Assembly: GCA_949752745.1 (NCBI GenBank)
Contig: OX457028.1
Location: forward strand, 22,304,352 to 22,368,351
DNA from: Protula sp. h YS-2021
Taxonomy: Eukaryota > Annelida > Polychaeta > Sabellida > Serpulidae
Direction: 5' to 3'
Length of the DNA stretch: 64,000 nt
A program made the position numbers and the translations under genes. The notes under the pieces were generated by a model. The model ran no database searches. It was not told the DNA's origin and worked only from the letters and a program-made list of their open reading frames with translations. Below are positions 1 through 13,000 of this stretch, one piece after another. Within the stretch, counting starts at the first letter, position 1. Each line of letters opens with the position of its first letter.

Positions 1-1225
1 GAGTTTTTCTTGAGATATCGTGTTAACAAACTCATTCCGATGCTGAATAATTTCAAGAGTTTGGCAGATTTCAATTAAAGTCCATTTATTCAATAATCTT
101 TCAGCTGAAATTTTCTAAGTCCAGCTGATCCATTTTCTTTGGACGAACCTGGCCCATTTACAATACTGATCTGTGCTTTTTCCTATAGAAGCTACATACC
201 AAGTTTCATTAAAATCCTTGCAGCAGTTTTCAAGTTATCGTGTTAACGAGGTCACACGATAGTCAATGAAGAGCTGAAATTTTCCAAGTTCAGTTGGTTC
301 ATTTTCCTTGGACGAACCTGGCCCATTTACAATACCGACCTGTGTTTGTTCCCATACAAGCTACACACCAAGTTTCATTAAAATCCCTGGAGTTGTTCTT
401 GATATATGATGTTAAACTCATTCCTATGCTGAATAAAATGGTAAATTTCAAAGTCCATTTGGTTCATTTTCCTTGGGCCAACCTAACTCATTTATAATAC
501 CAATTCTTGTTAGTGCCCATAGCCCCTACATACCAAGTTTCATGAAAATCCCTGCAGTTGTCCTTGAGATATCGTGTTAACAAACTCATCCCGATGCTGA
601 ATATTTTCCAGGATTTGGTAAATTTCAAAATCCATTTAGTTTATTATCTTTGGGCCAACGTAACCCATTTACAATAACGATCCTTGTTAGTGCGCACAAA
701 AGCTACACACCAAGTTTTATTAAAATCTATGCAGTTGTTCTTGAGATATCGTGTTAACAACAGTCAATCAAGAGCTGAAATTTTCAAAGTCCAGCTGGTC
801 CATTTTCCTAGGACGAACCTGGCCCAATTACAACACCGATCTGTGTTTGTTCCCATACAAGCTACACACCAATTTTCATTAAAATCCTTTGCAGCAGTTT
901 TTAAGTTATCGTGTTAACAAGGCCACACAATAGTCAATCAAGAGCTGAAAAGGTCACACAATAGTCAATCAAGAGCTGAAATTTTCTAAGTTCAGCTGGT
1001 CCATTTTCCTTGGACATACCTGGCATATTTAAAATAGCGATCTGTGTTTGTTCCCATAGAAACTACGTACCAAGTTTCATTAAAATCCTTGCAGCAGTTT
1101 TTAAGTTATCGTGTTAACAAGCTCTTGATGACAGACCAACCGACCGACCGACAAACCGACCGACGACCGACACGCGGTCGATCGCATATATATGTATTCC
1201 CCACAGATTCTTCCTGTGGGGAATA
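1..1225. mobile_element. Pearl-like non-autonomous element, tandem core units, left side cut by window edge
   Basis: At least six diverged copies of a roughly 155-220 bp unit are visible; each contains the landmark ATCGTGTTAAC and a block reading CCAAGTTTCATTAAAATCC. The array ends in a CCGA/CCGAC microsatellite (about 1135-1175) and then a hairpin in which TATTCCCCACAG pairs with CTGTGGGGAATA, ending at 1225. Tandem core plus tetranucleotide microsatellite plus terminal palindrome is the published layout of bivalve 'pearl' elements, which are considered Helitron-related; assignment to that class is inference. A one-unit relative lies at 38,836-39,108 and a fragment at 21,450. Confidence 0.6.
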
Positions 1226-2589
1226 AAACATCACATTTTTAAATGAAAAAGCAATAACTTTTCCTTAATTTTCAGTTCTAAATTCAGAAAAATCATCTGT
1301 TTCATATTTTAACCCCTTCAGCTCATCAACTTTGATGCTTTTTCAAGATCACATGTTTTGATTTTTGTTCCTTATAAGCTCATAACATGATATTTCAATC
1401 CATTTTAGCGTCATGTGATGTCATCAATATTACACAACAAAGCAGTAATCATGCCTTATTCTGGTTAAACTTGGTCAGATTTCGTACAAAAAGACACTTT
1501 CATTCTCACAAATGACTTATGGCTGCAGTTGGAAGAATCGGTGGATCCAACTACAGAGTTACAATATTTGAAAAGGTAAAGTTGAAACGCGAAATAAATT
1601 AATAAAGGATGCAAATGAAACAAACAAAAAACAATTATTTTTTGAGATTAACGCCAATTTTATTTTAACAGGGGGGGGGGGTGAAGGTGGGTATATTTAC
1701 GACTCGAAAACTGCTCCAGAACAACAAAAACAGTAACACAACTGCGCTAATAGGAGAGCAGGTCGAATCACTGAGAAAAAATTCACACTCGACTGGAAGG
1801 CTTGACCTGATGATCTGGGGTGGATGCGTAAAAAAATGCTGCACCCTTTGTTTCGCTATCATTTCTTTACTCATGGCACTCCAACCAAATAAAATGCATT
1901 AATGAACGTTCTACCACAGAATGTTTGTATTATTAAGCTTAATTTACGCATTCAATGAATTAGAAACAAGAATGTCCGTTGATATTGTACCCTGCTGTAA
2001 GCGAAAAGAGAATGCTACAATTTTGACAAAATATAAATTTCGTAGTGGATATCCTGAGGAGTATTACTGTCACGTTTCAAAGCAATCGGTCCATATTTCT
2101 CGGACGAGCAGCATTATTCGTTTTTTTTGTAATTGATCCGTTTGTTCTGACCAATATTTTAGCCGAACCCACACCCACAACAAAATAAAGTCCCGCTTAA
2201 GAGCTAGCTTGGACCGTTCATATTAACTTTAGAAAAACGATTGGACCTTAATGGCTATACAATACATTAGTCAATTTTGGCCGAATCGCAAAGCAGAATA
2301 CAAGCCTTTGCAGGTGCTTCTAGTGTACATCCCTGTCAAATGTCAACGTGAGTGGACCGGATTTGTATCTGGTACCAGATTGGCTAAGAAACAGCTTATC
2401 TCTGAACAACACTATTTAGACGCTGGTCATATATAGTCAATGATGTGTAAAACTACTCGACACACACAATGCACTCGTGTACGCATTATGTTCGATAATA
2501 CCGTTATGTGTAAGGTGTTCAAAAATACGTAATGTAAACTATGTGCAGGTAGCAATTTTGCTTTTCTTGAATTAGGCCGTTTTCTTTCT
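1226..2589. other. AT-rich stretch without recognised gene
   Basis: Only short unrelated open frames are present. A G run of ten at about 1671-1680 is the only landmark. No splice-flanked frame or familiar domain was recognised. Confidence 0.5.
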
Positions 2590-2870
2590 TTCTTTTTTTT
2601 GGGCAATATCGCCAAACATAATAAAAAATTTTATGGAACGCATTTGCAGGTAAAGTAGAATTTTTGTATTTTTTCTGAAATTTTGAGTTAGGGTTTTGGC
2701 CACGTCGCCAAACAACATACTAGCCTGATGGAGAAACTTCTGGGTAAACATCCATGTCAAATTTCTGAATTTCTGAAATTTGAATGTTCTGGGAGAAATC
2801 GCCAAAAATACAAGGTGGGTGAAGTACTGTCTGGGGAACATTCATGCCAAAATTTCAAGTCAACCGGAAC
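2590..2870. repeat. Degenerate tandem repeat, about three copies of ~100 bp
   Basis: The phrases 'cgccaaa(c)ata', 'catg(t)caaa' and 'tttctgaaatttga' recur at similar spacing in three diverged units. No coding potential was recognised. Confidence 0.4.
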
Positions 2871-2984
2871 AGAAATGTAGGAGCAGTAGCATTTTGAAAA
2901 ACTTCACACACACACGTATTGAACGAACCACATGTGATCGGACAATCGAAAAAGATCGATTGGGCTAAAAATATGTCATTATCG

Positions 2985-4670
2985 TATCCACATTTTTATT
3001 CCTGATCGGTCATGGTCAAGGTCAAAAATCCGAAGTTAAATAATCAAGAAGACGGTGACAGGTAGAATGATTTTAAGCTCATTTTCGACCCTTTCGGCCT
3101 AAACACTTATATAAGAGGTACCTCGGTGACCTTGACCTTCTGAGTCACGGTCAAGGTCAAAAACCGGAATTTGACTATAATTTCGAAAACGGTTAGAGAT
3201 AGAGCGATTTTGAGTTTTTTTCCAACTTTGGGCCTAAACACGGTTACTAAGAGGTACCTCGGTGACCTTGACTTTCTGATTCACGCTCTAGGTCAAAAAC
3301 CGGAAGTTGACTATTATCTTAAAAACGGTTAAAGATAGAACGATATGGAGCTCATTTTCGACCCTTTGGGCCTATGTAACGTTATATATCTCGGTGACCT
3401 GGATCTACTCGGTCACGGCCAAGGTCAAAAACCGGAAGTTGACTAGTATCTCGAAAACGGTTACATATATTGAGCGCTTTGAGCCTGACTGTCGACCCTT
3501 TAGGCCTAAATAAGAGCGCTTTCGACCTGACTGTCGACCCTTTAGGCCTAAATAAGGCTATTCTGAGTCACGCTCAAGGTAAAAAACCGGAAGTTGATTA
3601 TCTAGAAAACGGTTACAGATAGAGTGATTTGGGGCTCATTCTCGAACCTTTTGGTCTAAACAATGTTATGTAAAAGGTAGCTCGGTGATCTTGACATCCT
3701 CGGTCATACTCAAGGTCAAAAACAGGAAGTTGACTATTATCTCGAAAACGGTGACAGATAGAGCGAATTTGAGTTCTTTAGAACTTTGGGCCTAAACAAC
3801 GTTATGCAAGCGGTACCTCGGTGACCTTGATCTTATCATGGTCAAGGTAAAAAACCGAAAGTTGACTATTATCTCGAAAACGGTTAGAGACTTTGAGCTC
3901 ATTTTCGACCCTTTGGGCCTAAACAACGTTACATAAGAGGTACCTCGGGGACCTTCACCTTCACAGTCACGCTCAAGGTCAAAAACAGAAACTTGACTAT
4001 TATCAAGACGGTTACAGAACGATTTTAAGCTCATTTTCGACCCTTTCGACCTAAACAGTTATATAAGAGGTACCTCGGTAACCTTGGCCCTCTGAGTCAT
4101 GGTCGGGGTCAAAAACCAGAAGTTGACTATTATCAAGAAAACGGTTAGAGAGAGAACGACTTTAAGCTATTTTCGACCCTTTGGGCCTAAATAACGTTAT
4201 ATAAGAAATATCTCGGTGACCTTGACCTTCTCGGAACGGTTAGAGATAGAACGATTTGAAGCTCATTTTCGACTCTTTGGGCCTAAATAACGTTCTATAA
4301 GAAGTATCTCGGTGACCTTGACCTTTTCGGTCACTGTCAAGGTAAAAAACCGGAAGTTGACTATTACCTCGAAAACGGTTACACATAGAGGGTTTTCGAG
4401 CTAATTGTCGACCCTTCGGGCCTAAACAACGCTACACAAGAGGTACCGCGGTGACCTTCACCTTCTGGGTCACGGTCAAGGTAAAAAACCGGAAGCTGAC
4501 TATTATCTCAAAAACGGTTAATGAGAGACGTTACTCGAGATGTATTTCGGTGACCTTGACCTTCTGGGTCGCGGTCCAGAACAGGAAATTGACTATATCT
4601 CGAAAACGGTTAGAGATAGAGGGAGTTTGGGTTCATTTGAGCCCGTTTGGCAAAGTGACGTTAAAGAAGT
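2985..4670. repeat. Tandem array (~137-bp period) rich in AGGTCA-type motifs
   Basis: About eleven diverged units carry, in order, 'ctcggtgaccttgacctt', 'ggtcaaggtcaaaaaccgg', 'aagttgactattatctcg', 'aaaacggttagagatagag' and 'tcattttcgaccctttgg'. Both strands of each unit hold TCAAGGTCA-like sites, the known monomeric nuclear-receptor (ERR/SF-1) element. The open frames through it change from unit to unit and are not genes. A related family lies at 60,200-60,870 inside another inserted element. Confidence 0.75.
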
Positions 4671-5221
4671 TTTTGGTCATACAACTATTTTCTTCAGTGG
4701 TTTTTGCAAGTGGGCAAATTCCGATATGTAAGGGAATTCTGTCTAGTTTTTAATAAATGCTGCTCTTCATATTTGATTTAGAAATTAGCTTTATAGTTGC
4801 ATTATTTACCAACAGATGGTGTTACAGGACAGTTGATCACCGGACTTTGACGGACTCCCTTATGTGGTTTGTTTTGTGTTCAGTGGGTGCTTATGCGGCT
4901 ACCTCATAAGAACCACCACATAAGGAACAAAAACCACGTGACTGACGGATGTACCGCAAATCTACCACATAACATAATCATTGTGGGCACTGACAGACGG
5001 ACAAGCTCAAACCTATATCCCTCCGCTTCATGGTTGATAATTAAAAATCGGAAAAGGTGTCAGATTGTTGCAGTTCAACATTTACTTTAGGTGGATTTTT
5101 ACTTGGGTAAGTTTGGGCAGGACTATGTTCCAAAGATGTTTGTTACCAACATCACAGGCCGTCTGTATGTCAAGGCAGTTCGGGTATGAAATTTAAAAGG
5201 AACATTCAAATTTGCCTTTTC
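4671..5221. other. Intergenic stretch with a pearl-type 3' tail
   Basis: Positions 4985-5036 read as a short GACAGACGGAC microsatellite followed by 'ctatatccctccgcttcatgg', matching the 3' tail of the elements at 23.4, 24.4 and 25.2 kb. Positions 5040-5112 (GGAAAAGGTGTCAGATTG...) are repeated near 8086-8165. No gene was recognised. Confidence 0.5.
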
Positions 5222-5770
5222 AGTCTTGCTTTTTATCTGACGCACGGATGCCTCCCGACTGTACTGCCGAGGTCACCGATAACAGACTATCACACAGAAC
5301 CCTATCTTCTCTTCTGACATTTCCCAGTTGTTGTGGCTCCGCTCGGTCTGTGATAAACAAAAATTGCTTTCCTCCCAAGAACAAAAAATAAAAATTCGGA
5401 AAAACCGGCCAGTGTTGAAATGGTCTAGTCTTCTTCTTCTTAGATATCGCTGGTGATATTCTGTTCTTATCATTATCAAAGGGAATGATATAATATATAT
5501 ATATATTACAATGTATATATATCACCAAATTCATACATACACATACACAATATATCTCACGCACGTATGGCTTCCGATTGTACTGCCGAGGTGATCACAG
5601 ATATCACAGGTCACTAGACAATTCCACAGAACCCAAACTTCTCAGACAGTGTGCACGGCGGATCCCTCTTCTCACCCTTTTCCAGTGTCAACGCAAAAAT
5701 CTGCTCATTCTGTTGCTGTGGCTTCGCCTCGATCTGTGATCAACAAAAATTGCATTCTTTTTGTCAAATC
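5222..5770. repeat. Two direct copies of a ~330-bp dispersed repeat
   Basis: Copies begin near 5238 and 5567. They share 'tgtactgccgaggt', 'cacagaaccc', a 'gtggct(t/c)cgc' block and 'ctgtgat(a/c)aacaaaaattgc'. An AT dinucleotide run near 5490-5515 separates them. A third partial copy is at 6535-6690. Function unknown. Confidence 0.6.
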
Positions 5771-5774
5771 TTTT

Positions 5775-6534
5775 TATAGTTCTAATAATTCACAACTAAT
5801 TTTTATAATTTTAATAGTTTACGAACTACTAAATTACGCTTTCCAGAAATTAAACTATTGTGGCGTTCTTTGAAAAGGGCAAACGATGCCTCATACAACG
5901 TCACCTGTGACAGTTATCCTAAAAATCGTGCGTTAATGACATCTTAAACGAAATAGAATATTCTACTTTATTATTTTTTAGGCTGAAAACAATAAAGAAA
6001 ACCAAATATTTAATTTAACCATATAATTTGGGCCAATAACAAATTAGCGTAATCAAGATGCTTTATTTGATAGTGTTTAATTAAAATTTAAATTTAATTT
6101 TGCTATAATTTTCCTATTCTTTTCATAAATTATCACCAATTATCAACAACGCCCAGGTGGCGTCAGAATAACCAAACACGTACTGGGACTGTGCTTCTAT
6201 CAAAATACGTCAGATAGTTGGTGAAAATTTAAATTTTATTAAATTTTTTTCTTATCCTCAACATTAATGTCATTTTGGGCTGCAAATTCTAATTGTGTTC
6301 ACTCCGCCAACGCAATCAGATTTCAATCTGTCTAGACGTTCATTCTGCTTACCTTAACCCACTTTTGCAACATTCAGTCTCGATATAATTTGTGATCACA
6401 TGTCCGACCATAATCAACGCCTACTAAAAGTCTTTAACATCAATTAAACTTACATATGACAAAATCGCTCTTTAGAAGTGCCATTGGCTTTCGTTACCGG
6501 AAACAGAAACCAAGGAGGTCAAGGAGAAAAGAGT
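5775..6534. other. AT-rich spacer, no gene seen
   Basis: Long stretches of A/T with scattered stops in all frames. Nothing recognisable. Confidence 0.5.
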
Positions 6535-6690
6535 TCAATAGACAGTTACACAGAGCCGTACCTTCTAAGAGTGTGCACGGCGGATCCCTCTTCTGACCAA
6601 CGTAAAAAACGACTCATTCTGTTGTCGTGGCTTCGTCTGTGATAAACAAAAATTGCACTCCTTTCTGTCAACCTTTTCATAATTCGCTTC
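6535..6690. repeat. Third partial copy of the 5.2-5.8 kb repeat
   Basis: It shares 'gtgtgcacggcggatccctc' (also at 5649-5670), 'ctcattctgttg' and 'ctgtgataaacaaaaattgc' with the earlier copies, in the same orientation. Confidence 0.6.
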
Positions 6691-6924
6691 TAATTGATGC
6701 GTTTATGAAAAAGTAATTACTCTTTCCAGAAAAAAAACCGCTTCTGGCATTCTGAAAAAGAGCAAACGATGCGTTATGCATTATTAATGTTTGCCACCTC
6801 TCCCCCCTCTCACAAACTAATTATCCTAATAATTGCGAAAAAATGGCACTTTAATTAATGCCAGCTTAGAGGAATTAGAATATTCTAGTTTATTACCTTT
6901 TGAGGCTTAAAAAACTATGGAATG

Positions 6925-7115
6925 TCATTTTAACACTGAATGCTAATTTTTTATGCCAAAATATAATTAAAGATATCAATGAATCAATGTAGTTCCCATC
7001 AATTTATATTTTGCTATCAGGGATTGCATTTCACTGAATGCTAATTTTTGATGTCAAAATATAGTTAAAGATACCAATGAATCAATGTAGCACTCATCAA
7101 TTTATACTTTTCTAT
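6925..7115. repeat. Tandem duplication, two ~100-bp copies
   Basis: 'cactgaatgctaatttttgatg' followed by 'aaatata(g/a)ttaaagata(c/t)caatg' and 'aatcaatgtag' occurs twice about 100 bp apart with few differences, so the duplication is fairly recent. Confidence 0.7.
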
Positions 7116-7524
7116 GAAGAACTTATTTCAGATGGCAAAAAATTAGTTGTTCATATAAAAAAATCCATTTTTCAAACTTAAAAAATCTTAAGGGAGGCAC
7201 AGATTTAACCAAAACTTAACCAATTGTTCATTAAATTTCGGAGATGAAAACTGAAGTATTGATATCAATAATAACAGCACAATTTCTGAGCTCAAGAATT
7301 ACTTTTTGCATGCAGTAAAAAAATTAAAAGGCCAGTCGTTATTTCATTCACTGATGTTTGCTTCTGAATTTTATACAAAAAGATAAGCTGATATTTTGAT
7401 CTAAAACAGTAATCAAAAATCATTTGCAGATTCCAAATATAAAATAAAAAAAAGTTTTCAGTGAAACTGATGAATGTCCCCCGCCACGAACTATCTCGTT
7501 GGAAAGGAAATTGTAATTAAACCA

Positions 7525-7800
7525 AAAAGCGTCGCACAACTTCAATATATATATTTTCACTGTAACAACAATCAAAAGCCAGGGTTGAATAGCGGCTGAG
7601 ATTTCGCGTGCACAAAATTGCACTGCTGGCAACAGAAATACTAAAAAATTGCCTAATTTCAACAAGTCGACATTTCGTCACTTTTTGGTCGAATCGAGAA
7701 TTACGACGTCGCACAACTTCAATATATATATTTTCACTGTAACAACAATCAAAAGCCAGGGTTAAATAGCGGCTGAGATTTCGCGTGCACAAAGTGGACC
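7525..7800. repeat. Direct duplication (~177 bp apart)
   Basis: The block starting 'gtcgcacaacttcaatata' and ending 'gagatttcgcgtgcacaaa' is present near 7532-7616 and 7709-7793 with almost no changes. Related wording ('cacatcttcaatatatat') recurs in the pearl-like cores at 24-28 kb. Confidence 0.65.
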
Positions 7801-9450
7801 TGTAGCAAACAGAAATACTTAAAAAACCAGATGCCAGATGTGTAGACGTGTATTTTGCTCGAGAAAACCAAATTTTGCATAATTAAATCCAGTTGTATTT
7901 TGGCTGTTTTTAACATTCATTGAACACACATGTAATAAAAACGCCCATAATATTGAATACATTTCTGAAAGTCGACGGTTTATGTAGACGTGAAAAAATC
8001 AACGTCGGAAACATGTCCGGGTCACAACCGAAATAGAAATTTTATATTACGGCTCTAAGATAAAATCCGCTTGGACAAATTAGAAATCAGAAAAGGTGTC
8101 AGATTGCTTCAATTCAACACCTTCTTATGGTGGTTTTTACCCGGGTGAATTTGGGTAGGCGGTTTTTCGTTTTCAGGTGAATTTGGCCACCAAAGCGGCA
8201 AAACATAACAGTGACACAATTTGACACCGGCACACTGGAGGCATCAGTGTTAAAAATTTCAAAGAATACAAAAAGTATAGAGAAATTTATTTTTGGCGAA
8301 ACTTTGGAACTTTGCCAATTTTCCAAATTGGATCAGCTTTGGTACTTGTTTGAGCCTTGACCCAATGTACCTTCATACAAACTTACGAGGAAGTTTAACC
8401 AAATTTGCAGGAGGAATGGGCTTTTTTCGCAAAAGTGATGACCGCTTGGCCAAATTGGCGAAAACTGGCGAATTGCGAAAATAAAACAATGGGCATCTGT
8501 CGCGATAAGTGGGCCATATTTCCACAAAATTTCACTGTTATCCAACGAAAACTGATGGAGTAGTAGCAACAAAGGAAAGTTACAGACAAGCGGACATTTT
8601 TTCATCACGAACTAACAAAAAATCTACAGCGTACCTTTTTAAGTTGCTTCTATCAAAATGTAGGAGACACTGTAAAAAAATTCAAATTTATTTTATGTAA
8701 GAGCATTTCAAATTTTTGCGAAAAACTGGGCTTTAACTAATGATCATAAAAACAACTAACACCACACATATCACTATGGCGCAACTTTTTGCAAACTTTA
8801 GGGCCACCCAAGCCAGCAGTTTATTTCGCTGATTTTTTGACCGACGGATGGGCGACAGAGACCCCAACACGATGATTACATCACATGTGGCCAATGGCTG
8901 CCTGTGCTAAGAAAGTAGTTTTAGGCAACAAGTTCAGGCAAAAAGTCAAAATTACCCTTTCAAGAGTTGGGCATCGCTTATTTATCAGGATTGGCCTTCC
9001 GCTTTATTGTATCTTTTGCCGGGATTCATCACCTGAAACATTAACACAGACAAGTGTGAAGTAGGCCCAAAAGAAAAATCTGTGACATTATGATTTGTCA
9101 GCTTCATTGTAATGTATTTATTCTATTTTTAAAGTCGCATAAAAAAGACAACATAAAATTTTCAACTTTATGTGGAGGTGATATGTAAGCTTTATTGTAA
9201 TTTATTATCGTTTCACTTTTCTGGAGGAGGGGTATCCATGTGAAATTATGAGGCAAAACATACCTTAGATTGCCAGGAACACATACAAGGAAAGGTTCTA
9301 CAGTCTATTCTATAACATTTTATCACCGATTCTTAACTCCCTCCATCTTCCTCCTTTTCTTCGGTAGGTTCGGAATATCTGAATATATTCACCCATTGAT
9401 TTTTGCCAAACTGGCAAACTTAAATTATCTTTCAAGTTAGAAAAAAGAAG
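7801..9450. other. Non-coding stretch, no gene recognised
   Basis: Apart from the partial duplicate of the 5,040 region at about 8068-8170, no repeat, domain or convincing exon was seen. Confidence 0.45.
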
Positions 9451-9454
9451 TTAC

Positions 9455-9556
9455 AAAAAAGACAACAGAAAACTGTTAGGTTCAAGCGAAAACTGTTGGG
9501 TTCAACTAAAAACTGTTAAGTTCAAACAAAAACTGTTGGGTTCAAACAAACGCGCA
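9455..9556. repeat. Short minisatellite, four ~24-bp units
   Basis: 'aaaactgttgggttcaa' recurs four times with 24-25 bp spacing and small changes. Confidence 0.7.
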
Positions 9557-12063
9557 AGACCATATTTCATAACCACTTTTTGAAGTATTCTCCAAACGTC
9601 TTCCACCATTCAATCGCGATAAACCCATCCACACTGCGGTGACTTCTCTGCTTGTCCGCTTCGAGATGATGTACGTCGAGAGGATCAGAAACTTCACCCA
9701 CACAGGCCGGGGATGGTGACCGACTCAGTGAAGCAACACTGCCGGCAAGGCGTGTCCGACAAACCAAGCGCAAGGCATTAAAAGGGCCACAGTAAGGGGT
9801 GGCAGCCAAAAAGTACGCACGCAAGCTGAAATAGGCGTGCATACTTAATGGATGGCACCCCCCTGGGGCTCGCTGACGAGAAGTGGCAAAGAACTGCAAA
9901 GTTATGCTGTGCCCCATTGCCGGGGCATGTATGCTGTATACAGTCTCAGTCTGGACACTTAGGTGAAAACATTAATCCTTCCCATTCTAGGTTCCAGGGG
10001 TATCACTTGGGACTCTACGAATCTGGAAGATGATGGTCTCGAATCGACCTTACAAAGGAGAATGTCTGCGGTAAAAAAGTCTTCAAGTGAAAATTGTAAC
10101 AAAAATTTATCTCAAACACAACTTCAAATGCTCATATCGTTTTGGTGTTTAGCGAAATCAAAAACGACATGCTTTCATTTTTTTAGATTGTTACATCAAG
10201 CAGTACTGAACACTAGTGCTACACGTAGTGCTTGAAATTTCTCCAACTTGTTTTTCACAACTGATGCATTACATTTGTTAACTTTAAATGAAAAGAAAAG
10301 AGATGTCCTGTTTGTGAAAAAATTTCTAGCTATAGTTTCGATTTCCGATTTCAAACAGACACGACTTCTTTAATCTCGTTCCTATTGACACAAATTATCA
10401 GAATCTCGTAAAACTTTTTCATTCAAAACAAAACTAGCTCAATGCAATATTGCCTGTGCTATTTTCTTTTTTGTAGGCTGTGTATTTTTTGAGCATAAAC
10501 CTGAAGCCAGTGCCCATACACAATGTCTGTGATCTTTTGGTGCATTTTCTGTTTATCATGTGATGGGATCTTTGTTGAATTCACACTTAATTATAATATT
10601 AATAACCTTTCTTTAATTAAACATGCAGTTTTGTGAAATTAGAAATGACTGCGGGCTTCTTTGATAAAAAATGGCTCACTTTCGTTTTAGGTCAAACCCA
10701 TAGACGATCAGCGACTGCCCGGCACAAAGAACGGGAAAGGGTTTCCAGTTATCTCGCAAGAGTTTATCACCAAAATTTCATGGATAGTTAATTCAGGCAT
10801 GTCCAATGAATTGGCAGAGAGGAAGCACCGATGCTGAAAAATGAACTATTTTAGTAAGCCGAATGCTTTTGTCTTCAGCAAGTGAAGTAGTCATTCTTAT
10901 CGCCCCTTTCAACTACAGCAAAATGATGTCACAAAGGTTGTTTCTCTTTCGAATTTAATTACTTATAACAGACCTTAAAAATAAGAACGATATGAGGTTG
11001 AAATATCAATTAATTTTTAAAAACGGCGCGGCCATACAGTCATGGATGTTTGAAAATAAGGCTCTGAAACTTTCTGATCTAAGAACAAGACTGCATATTG
11101 TTCGAACATATTGACATACAGACGGATATGAAGGGCTATCATGCAGCGACACCACTTCCAGTTCTTGTTTAAGGGTTTGGTCATCCTTAAATCAGTTTGA
11201 GGAGATATTATGCTAATACCTTAGAGCAAAATCATGGCATTACAAAGTTGTACAAACCCAAAACCAAGCTGAGCTTCTATCCAACCAGAAGCTAGCTCGG
11301 GTGTGTCACGTGAGCTGAGCAGACCCGCAATGATCACGATATTTACAACAACGCCAGAAATGGTGAAATGTGCAACAAGCTTCCACACAACATCAATCAT
11401 AAATTTTTGCTTGTACTTTCCTCAAACTGGTCTAAATATATCGGCTAACTATATCATGACCAAAGTCTGTAATCAGGCCACAATCAAATAAGTAATGACT
11501 AACTAATCGTTGTACAGTGTATGGCAGGGATGAGGTGCTGAGTTTCTATGTATCAACCGTCAACTTCATAAAATGCTACACTGTTAATTTTCCTGCATAC
11601 TGAAGGTAAACTTTGCACATCGGAAATTTGCAGAAATAAATTTCACCAGACGTTGTCAATATTTCGTCAAGATGTCGGAATATCAGGACGAAGAGTGTCC
11701 GAGTGTTCGTTAGAAAAACAGACACGCTACGCTGAATTGCTTTTTCGTCTGTCAAGTTCCAAAATAGCATATGATTATTTCGCCCCGTTTGTATCACCTT
11801 TTAATGGAAATGCATCAACACCTGACACTGCATAAAATGTCAGAACTCAACATCCAATAGTTTGAAAGAACATTTGTCTTTTCAAGCCATGTTCAAATTA
11901 TTTCAGGGCTTGGGACCAAAGTCGGCTATGAAGGCTAAGTTAATACCATACAAACCCTGGCTTGTGACTTGAATTATTAACCTTGGACTTAGGGCTACTG
12001 TTTAGTCGCCACACTAAAATGCAACAACTGCCTGGTTATTTCTTAAAGCAATCCCATAAAGAC
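9557..12063. other. Long stretch with no supported gene
   Basis: A 116-codon minus-strand frame at 9567-9917 is the longest. It contains a run ending EWWKTFGEYFKKWL but matches no family I recognise, has no clear splice context and is called non-coding here at low confidence. The rest is AT-rich with frequent stops; it could be intronic. Confidence 0.4.
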
Positions 12064-12330
12064 TGCGGGCGAAAAATTGTATTGTATTGTTCTTTAGATC
12101 CCTTTCAACTGCTATGGTCATATCGGGATCCCCCTGCCACATTATACTGAAATGGGGCATTCCAGCCCTCCTTCTAACCCTTACATGTGGAGTGTCTCAC
12201 AGGGTAGCAAGGAGGAGTTCCAATTTTAAAGTCTTAGGTATGACCCGACCGGGGTTTGAACCCACGATCTTCCAGTCTCGAGGCGGACACTCTAACCACT
12301 AGGCCACCGAGACTGGTTGCGGGCGAAAAA
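12064..12330 (-). mobile_element. tRNA-derived SINE with 13-bp target-site duplication
   Basis: Read on the minus strand, the 5' end (about 12,317 downward) is tRNA-like with a box A (TGGCCTAGTGG) and a box B (GGTTCAAACCC) at the usual spacing. A non-tRNA body of about 165 bp follows and the 3' tail is (CAATA)-rich. The insert spans 12,077-12,317 and is flanked by the direct repeat TGCGGGCGAAAAA (12,064-12,076 and 12,318-12,330), the mark of LINE-mediated insertion. The body family was not identified. A 3' fragment of the same SINE is at 18,105-18,195. High confidence in SINE class, none in family name. Confidence 0.88.
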
Positions 12331-13000
12331 AAAAGAATTTAAATAAAGTGCATGTGAACGGCAAATGCCTCTTATGGTTGTTACTAAACCAACACAACAA
12401 AGCTGAAAAACACCTTGTTTACATTAAAAAAACTCATTTTAGTGAAAATAAGGGCAAGATGTGAGAAACAACGCAGGTTTTAATGCTGGCCTTCGGTTCT
12501 TTTGTTTGACGGGTGGAGATCGTCATGACACGCGGATTATTGCTTCATTTTAGTGAAGATCTGGTCTAGATATTTTGTCATAAAAGTTGCCCTGCTTGAC
12601 CAAAGATCATCTAAACTCACTCACACTGTGCGCTGCTTTTTAAATTGCAGTTGACAAATTTTATCTGACATGCATAATATTTATTCCTTAAATTTGTAAT
12701 GAATAAGAAAGATACATCTGGTTTACCGACCGCCCTTGGGAATAGTAGGGGTAAGGGGCTAACGTAGGTATATAATTTGTTTAACGACACGGCCGACCTA
12801 TTGTGGGTTACATTGTATCTTTAGCAGAGATAATTATTTGCATACCATGTGTAAAATGGCCACACAACATTCCCGATATATTCTCCTTAGTATACAGCCA
12901 ACTGTCAGCTTTCTGCTTAGCAACAACACATAAACACTTCATCTCAACTCCGTCAGCAAAACAGTCTCACTGCTTCTCTGTGAGCAAGTTTTCACACCAA
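12331..13000. other. Spacer, no gene seen
   Basis: No repeats or convincing coding sequence recognised. Confidence 0.4.

Noticed and set aside
9567..9917. 116-codon minus-strand frame
   Set aside because: No domain or splice context that I can support. Left as unassigned.
12240..12317. Functional tRNA gene
   Set aside because: It has A and B boxes but is the head of a SINE with body, tail and target duplication. No proper acceptor stem closure.
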